From the NCBI GenBank assembly GCA_029378245.1, contig JARKIF010000046.1, forward strand, positions 329,564-393,563: a stretch of DNA of 64,000 bases, given 5' to 3'. Below, in pieces: positions 58,691-64,000 of this stretch. This stretch comes from Roridomyces roridus. Taxonomy: Eukaryota; Basidiomycota; Agaricomycetes; Agaricales; Mycenaceae. Position 1 is the stretch's first letter, and each line of letters starts with the position of its first letter. The notes beneath the pieces were generated by a model. That model searched no databases. It saw only the letters and a list, made by a program, of their open reading frames with translations, and was not told the origin of the DNA. A program made the position numbers and the translations under genes.

Positions 58691-59080
58691 GTGACTTGTA
58701 GATGCCGGGCGTTCCAAACTTTCCAACGGGTTGAAGAAAAATTCGGAATAGAACCGATATAATAGGTTTCAATTCGGAGTTCACCCGTTGCCTACCCTTC
58801 GGACTCGGAGACCGACACTCAGGGCTCCGACTATTCAATCATTAACGAACCCCCTGAAAGGAAAATTTCCTTAGCAGCAGGAACCAAGGATACATCGCAG
58901 CCTGCAGGTAAGTAGATGGCTTTTTTTGCCGCACAAACCACAACCACCTTTCGACTCGACTCAACCGTCAGCTTTGCATAACCGGATAGGCAATCAAAAT
59001 CAACACTAGAAATCCGCAGCACTCGCAGATCTCCACGAGCGATAACGCCGTGCCGCCCGTCAACCCGCGTTTTAAAAATG
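58170..59080. repeat. Direct duplication of about 270 bp
   Basis: 58175-58450 and 58805-59060 share ordered blocks: 'cagggctccgactattcaat', 'aaattttcctta', 'gatacatc...gcaggtaagta', 'ccacctttcga', 'actagaaatccgc', 'agatctccacg.gcgataac' and 'gccgtgccg'. In the second copy the frame S-D-S-E-T-D-T-Q-G-S-D-Y-S-I-I-N is open and is followed by a GT-AG intron-like interval. A small gene may therefore underlie the repeat, but no domain is recognised. Confidence 0.55.
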
Positions 59081-60642
59081 TCAAATATCCCACGAGGTGA
59101 TATGCCAATGGGTAAGTTCGTGCCGTGCCTTGGCCGTGTCTCTTGGGTACTGGTTCGTACCGCAGATCCGTACAGTGTCTGGATCAAAATGGCTGCTCAA
59201 TGCCAAGGAACGCACTGAGGCCAGGTTACTTATTGGACGCGTCTGCGCACGTTGGTCTCTTAAGGTTTTACATGGCTCGGACCTCCTCCCGCCATTATAT
59301 ATATTAAACACTAAACCCTAATAAACGCCGGCCAGAAACCCACGCCGAGAAACCTGAACCAACTCTCCAAGCCTTGGCCTCCGCGGTCCGTGAACGCCGG
59401 GGCTGTGCTCAAGTTCGAGGTGGAGCGCCCGTTGTCTTCCCACGACACGTCCATGGGCATGGGCATCACCGGGTAAAGTAGGGCCCGTACTTACAATTGA
59501 ACAGGGCGGGCCGCGGAGCTAACAAGTTACAACCCTGGTGGCTGACGGCGCCACCAAGGCGCCAGCATTCCAATTTTCTCCGACGCAACCGACTCCGACT
59601 CCAAACGCGTAGGCCCGACCCTGGCCGACCCGACCCCGACCCCGACCACGTACCTGATCCTTTGTTGGTGATTTGCGATCCGTGGAATCAAGATGGCCGC
59701 AAAGGATTGACTCAAAGTGCGTACTCGGGTTCAACTTCAACCCCTGAATCAATCAAATTCCGCTTGTCTGTGGGCACCCGGGTGCGTCGGCGTCTGCTTA
59801 TTCGAACGTGCGCAACTGTCGAACTAGCATGTTGAGCTATGTAGCCCGTTGTACAGTACCGGGATCCTCCCGCCTATCGTCTGCCAGAGAAACGAATAGA
59901 ATATGTATGTACGCGCTCTCCATTTCAGGTCTGAACTCTATTTGGAATGAATTGTTCAACTGGCGCGTCACCGACGGCCGCCACGGACCCACCCGCATAT
60001 TGCATTCGCCTGTCCTAACTGCTCGGATATTTTGGAATTCAAGCTCAAGCGGCGGGTGGTCCCGAGTTCGACGTCGCCTGCCAGCGCCAGTGTCGCTTGG
60101 TCCGTCGGTGACCAATGTGGCGCCTTCAAGTCAGCTTAGCGCCTAGTCAACCCAGAGTCAAGAAAAGCGGGTACTGTCTAGCGGGTACTCTAAAAGATTT
60201 AACTATACCAACAGCATCGGTCCGACCCTTGAACCTTGCGACGACGTCAGAGAAATACTTATCTTGGTATTATCTTGCCGCCGGCTTTCGGACGTTCGGA
60301 CCGAGTAAGAATGGAGGATCTCAGGATCTGCTAATTTTCGGACGTCCCATGAACATCCGTACCCATATATCAACGGCAGAGTATGTAGCCGAGCTCAGCC
60401 GATGTTTACTTAGCCGCGGATCGTCACGGCAGCAGTTCGGACTATGCAGTTCTGAGTGCCTTGTTACCACTGCGATCAAACCGCAATGCCTTTTTTGGTA
60501 AGGCCGGCTCCGAAACCGACAGCTGCCAGGGCGTACAATCCTTCTCGGTTCGCGTCGTATTGGGACCCGGAGGACCCACAAGAAGATATTTTGAGTCAGC
60601 TATAGTGTTATATGCATTTTGAAGTATCTAGAAATGTACTAT
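59081..60642. other. Gene-free stretch
   Basis: A 'gaccccgacccc' run (59610-59650) and plus frames without motifs. Nothing assignable. Confidence 0.35.
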
Positions 60643-61860
60643 CTAATCAATCTCAATCACGCCGAGGCACCCCATGGTGTGTTTTTTGAAGGGATAGCCG
60701 GCGATGAAGAAACGACGGCATTTGTCGCATTTTTCCATCGCTGCATCCCACACGTCCTCCTCAACACCCTTGCCCTCGAGCAGTAGCTGGAGACCCTTTT
60801 CGGCCGCATTGGGTGCGCGAATCGCGGCACGCGAAGGGCCGGCAGTGGGTGCGCGCGAGGGACCAGCGGGGAGTCCACGCGATGGGCCGGCAACGGCGGA
60901 GCGGGAAGGGCCGGGGAGAGAGCGTCTGCCGGCGCGAGCAGCGGCATGGGGATAGACATCGTCCATCTCGAGGTAGTTGCTGTTGGAACGAGGCTCCTGG
61001 AGCTGGGCCTGGGGGTAGGGATGGCTGTGGCGAATCCGACGCTTCGTCTTGGGGGCTAGATGACCTACATTACGAAGCCAATGAGGAAGAAGAAGGATAA
61101 CGCACCAGAAGACTCTCCCTGCAAGAGGAAGACACCTCCCAGCTGCATTACACCGTTGACGGCGAACGAAGAGCCGCTCTCGCCGAGGTATCCCTTGAAA
61201 TAGGGTGCGAGTTCATCCTCGGGGTGCTCGTCGAGGGCAAATTGAATCGTGAGCCGAGTGATGTCGACGGGCGCCTCTCCTTTGACTAGATATTTGTTGG
61301 GACGATGCTGGGCGCTCGTGAAACAGACTCACTGAGGAGGGGTAGTTGGGATAAGTGGAGACGAGGGTGCAGTTTTTGTAAACGTGCGTGAGATTCACTA
61401 CAGCAATTGTGAGTCTGGCAATGGCGACAATGAAGACGAAACTTACAACGGTAGTTGCACCGGGGACGAGTAAAGTGACAACAGCAAGGACGGCATCAGC
61501 GACCTTGCACTCGAGTATCTGACATGGGCGTGGCTGGTCGGGGGTGGAGACGGCCGCACAAAGACATTCGAGGATCGAGCCATGTTTTTGAAACCAATGT
61601 TTGAGTTGCTGGGGCAGAATTCTGATCATTTGGGTTGCCTTTCATATGTGTAGGACTGACGAAAGGGCTTACTAGGCGGCCGAGATGAATTCATGAGGCA
61701 GCGCGCATAGAGAAGGAACTCCAATGGTCTCTTTCAGGAGCACATCGATAGTGTCGCGGTCGAGTCGCATGACGGGTTGTGTGAGGAGCGTCCATAGACT
61801 TGGAGGACTTATAAAGACGGGGTCCGGGTCGTAGTTCGGTGGATCAACGTTGGTGGCCAT
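60643..61860 (-). CDS. Uncharacterised multi-exon gene with a C-terminal C2HC-like finger
   Basis: Pieces in order on the minus strand: MATNVDPPNYDPDPVFISPP (ATG 61860), L-L-K-E-T-I-G-V-P-S-L-C-A-L-P-H; LPQQLKHWFQKHGSILECLC, CKVADAVLAVVTLLVPG; NLTHVYKNCTLVSTYPNYPS; NKYLVKGEAPVDITRLTIQF, GYLGESGSSFAVNGVMQLGG. A 41-bp GT-AG intron (61065-61105) leads to a last exon with repeated G-P-S-R motifs and the finger C-D-K-C-R-R-F-F ... K-K-H-T-M-G-C (C-x2-C-x12-H-x3-C). The join after the first exon gives a stop by any standard site I tried, and one internal intron would be only 25 bp. The model is therefore incomplete, or the gene is slightly damaged. Function unknown. Confidence 0.5.
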
Positions 61861-62536
61861 TCACTCCCAGTCTTGGAGGCTCGAATCGCGAATATTTCGT
61901 GCGCCTTTTAATTTCATTGTCACCTTAGTAGCGGATATGTACCTGGTTGACGAGAAAACGCTCGAAAAACGCACCGCTGCGACCGCAGTATGGAGGGTGA
62001 TGGCATAATTGGCGTGAACCTTTATGTTTAGCTACTCTGGGAATATTGACTTTGCGAATCATGATTTGATTCATCTGTCCACATGAATCACCGCGATCCC
62101 TGAGTAACAAAGCCAGCAGATGATCTCGTTGAATAGGTCAACCTCCATATGCAATGTCCGGATACAAAGGCTAAAGCTCGATGTTCTGCTTGCCAAAAAC
62201 CATCCCACATTTTTACAGTTCAGGGCAAGGAGACGGCACAGTGGGCACCAGGCCTATGACATTGACGTGGGAGAAGGTTGATATTCGTCTTCTGGATCTC
62301 TGACTCCAATCGGCTTTGTCGGTGTTGTTGTCTTTAACCTTCTTTTTGCCTTCTTTGACTCGGAAATGCTGGCTTTGCCAGCAAAACCCCTTGCTTGTTG
62401 TGTATATTAGGGTGGGGAGAAAAGGACAGTGTTGAGTTTTGTAGGTCAGTACAGTACATCAGTTCAAATCAAGGTTGGTAACCCGAACAAGGTGCATCAT
62501 TCAATTGATGTCTACCCAACTCTTGCCTACTTCCTT
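61861..62536. other. Intergenic, promoter side of the 61.8-kb gene and upstream of U6
   Basis: A 'tgtatatta' TATA-like word lies at about 62400, some 135 bp before the U6 5' end. No gene. Confidence 0.4.
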
Positions 62537-62640
62537 GACCCCTTCGGGGTGTCATACGAAAAATTGGAACGATACAGAGAGAAGATTAGCATGGCCCCTG
62601 CACAAGGATGACACGCTTTTCCGGAGTGGTAGACCTACGG
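62537..62640 (+). ncRNA. U6 spliceosomal snRNA gene or close pseudogene
   Basis: The 5' stem-loop is gacccc-ttcg-gggtgtc. It is followed by 'aaattggaacgatacagaga', 'agattagcatggcccctgc' and 'acaaggatgacacgc', the almost invariant core of U6 (ACAGAGA box, U4-pairing region, AGC triad and internal stem-loop). A TTTT run follows directly at 62617-62620. Compared with canonical U6 there are two extra bases (GA) right after ACAGAGA, before AGATTAGC. U6 sits at the spliceosome's catalytic centre, so the change may mark a pseudogene. The 3' end is approximate. Confidence 0.85.
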
Positions 62641-63532
62641 GTCTCAATATTTATGCATTTTTGAACAATCGAACCTTGTGCAGGGCCAAGAAAAACACTT
62701 TCGCGTATTTTCACCTCCGAGGCCTCCAATAATCATTCTTGCCGCTTGAGTTTTCATTTCACATTGTACTCACATTGATTCCGAAGAGAACTGTCTCTTC
62801 AGAATTACTCCAAACATTGTGGTTCGAGAGCAATGAATTCAACAAGTTGCATAACCTGGTCCAAGCAAATCATCTATTCACCAGGGACATCACAAAAAGG
62901 ATGATAAGGGACTGAGAGAGGACCTTGGCAAGCAAGATAATAACATGTTCTGAGTGATGATTAGCAGGTATGTATTAGCTCCGAACATCAATGCTTGAAG
63001 TTGAACTCAACAATCCCTCAATGACAAATGTTGCCCCAGCCCTCGATCCTCGTTGCGTGCTGGCTCCATGGATCTTGTGGCACCCTCCCCGGACTGTATT
63101 TCTGTCTGAATACTTTCTGAATAAACCTTGATCTCCAGTGTACTTCCACTGATTAGTGGGCTTCCCTGCACTCAAGGATTTTTCCGAAAAATGAACCACA
63201 TAGTGCAGGCAGTGCTGACCACAGCCTGAAGTCCGCAATGTAAATCTACCCGCTTGGTAGACATGCTGAAATTGCCTCCTAACTTGCCAGTGCTTTTCCG
63301 GATGAATATCATTGCCCTCACATTCCAAGGTTTGACAATCTTGCATTCTGCTCCAGAGTCCAAAGAAGACAAATGGAGTTTAAATTCTGGTCGGTTGACA
63401 CGACTAAAGGTTCAGCCAACCGCCTCAAAGAGGCCTAATCCATCTCATGAAGCCCGAAAAGGGAATTGTACTTGGCCAGGACGCGAATAAGGAATAAGAT
63501 AAGGAGTGCAGAGAGAAACGGCTCACCCGACG
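62641..63532. other. Unassigned stretch
   Basis: A minus-strand frame at 63172-63372 (SSLDSGAECKIVKPWNVR ... MSTKRVDLHCGLQAVV) looks protein-like but ends at a frame change near 63175. It could be an element fragment. No known domain recognised. Confidence 0.3.
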
Positions 63533-64000
63533 ATGCCTCTGTCTGAGGTCCAGCTCGATGCCATAGCGGAAGCGCAGAGAGTGCTTGCGAATGTCGGCTT
63601 GACAACAGCCGATCTTGTTGATCATGATATCCTGGAAATTCCCAGCCGCACCGTCTCCCACTCCACTGCATGCAGCCCCGTTCTAGGCTCTCTCTATCGT
63701 TCCTCCTGCTCGAACTTTCACAGCCGAAGAACTGAGACGGGTCTCGATCAAATAAACCGAGAGACCTACGTTTCCGCGCTCGTCGATCACCCACTTGGTT
63801 CCATCGTCGAATATCCAGAGACTGCAAGTCGTGCTGGAGTGGGCATAGCGCATTGTTCTGTGTCGAACCCTCCAATTTCCTGCGTCCCGAGGCCAATTTT
63901 CAATATTCTCTGGGAGATTCTCATGGAGGCAAGCGCGGCAAGTTTTGTGGCCGCCTCCTCACCGACCAGTGGAGCTGCAGTCTCTTGTTCTTTGTGAAGA
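63533..64000 (+). pseudogene. 5' part of an uncharacterised basidiomycete family, runs off the window
   Basis: From ATG 63533 it reads MPLSEVQLDAIAEAQRVLAN, then RETYVSALVDHPLGSIVEYP-E-T-A-S-R-A-G-V-G-I-A-H-C. A one-base shift near 63866 follows, and the new frame continues NFLRPEANFQYSLGDSHGGK-R-G-K-F-C-G-R-L-L-T-D. The blocks H-P-L-G-x-I-V-E-Y-P and N-F-Q-Y-S-L-G-D-x-H-G-G recur together, as I remember it, at the start of long repetitive agaricomycete proteins that may be transposon-associated. That link is from memory and weak. The frameshift suggests decay; a tiny intron is less likely. Confidence 0.5.

Noticed and set aside
1..64000. CRISPR array, prokaryotic operon or phage content
   Set aside because: No regularly spaced direct repeats with unique spacers, no Shine-Dalgarno-led gene runs; introns and gene families are clearly fungal.

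Overview
This window looks like a repeat-rich accessory stretch of an agaricomycete (mushroom-forming basidiomycete) nuclear genome. The real genes are split by many GT-AG introns of about 35-65 bp, flanks are CT-rich, and the recognisable families are ones that expand in Agaricomycetes: F-box proteins, fungal BTB/POZ proteins, MYND zinc-finger proteins, small one-helix membrane proteins, GATA-like zinc-finger proteins built from tiny exons, homeodomain proteins and DUF4419. No mitochondrial, bacterial or viral gene block is seen. A Mycena-like genome would fit, but that is inference only.

Layout, left to right. 0.5-1.8 kb: a GATA-like finger gene (copy A, frame-shifted). 2.7-5.0 kb: a dispersed repeat interrupted by a 1.5 kb terminal-inverted-repeat element. 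5.1-6.0 kb: a GH3 beta-glucosidase relic. 7.0-12.0 kb: mobile-element relics and an F-box fragment. 12.1-12.8 kb: a broken homeodomain gene. 13.3-17.1 kb: a tandem duplication with a 3 kb CT-rich insert. 17.2-17.9 kb: an intact membrane protein gene. 19.0-19.5 kb: an intact cupin. 20.0-20.6 and 24.0-24.6 kb: a broken and an intact homeodomain paralogue. 25.3-26.8 and 30.2-31.4 kb: GATA-like copies B and C; copy C forms part of a large inverted repeat. 32.3-38 kb: relics of DUF4419, a cyclin and a membrane protein, then two BTB genes. 40.9-48.6 kb: a three-member tandem MYND family. 48.7-50.4 kb: a membrane gene split by a hAT-like element. 51.5-52.6 kb: an intact F-box gene. 55.7-56.6 kb: an intact Pho80-type cyclin. 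57.7-59.1 kb: inverted and direct repeats. 60.6-61.9 kb: an uncharacterised multi-exon gene. 62.5 kb: a U6 snRNA gene or pseudogene. 63.5 kb to the end: the start of another family member.

The genes do not form a pathway. The main theme is paralogue birth and decay: in the cyclin, MYND, homeodomain, BTB and GATA families at least one copy carries a distinct lesion (frameshift, stop codon, internal deletion or transposon insertion), usually beside a copy that still reads cleanly. Genes that read through without a visible lesion are the 183-aa membrane protein, the cupin, homeodomain copy iii, GATA copies B and C, MYND copy 2, the F-box protein and the 290-aa cyclin. All splice sites and similarities were read by eye; no search or alignment program was run.
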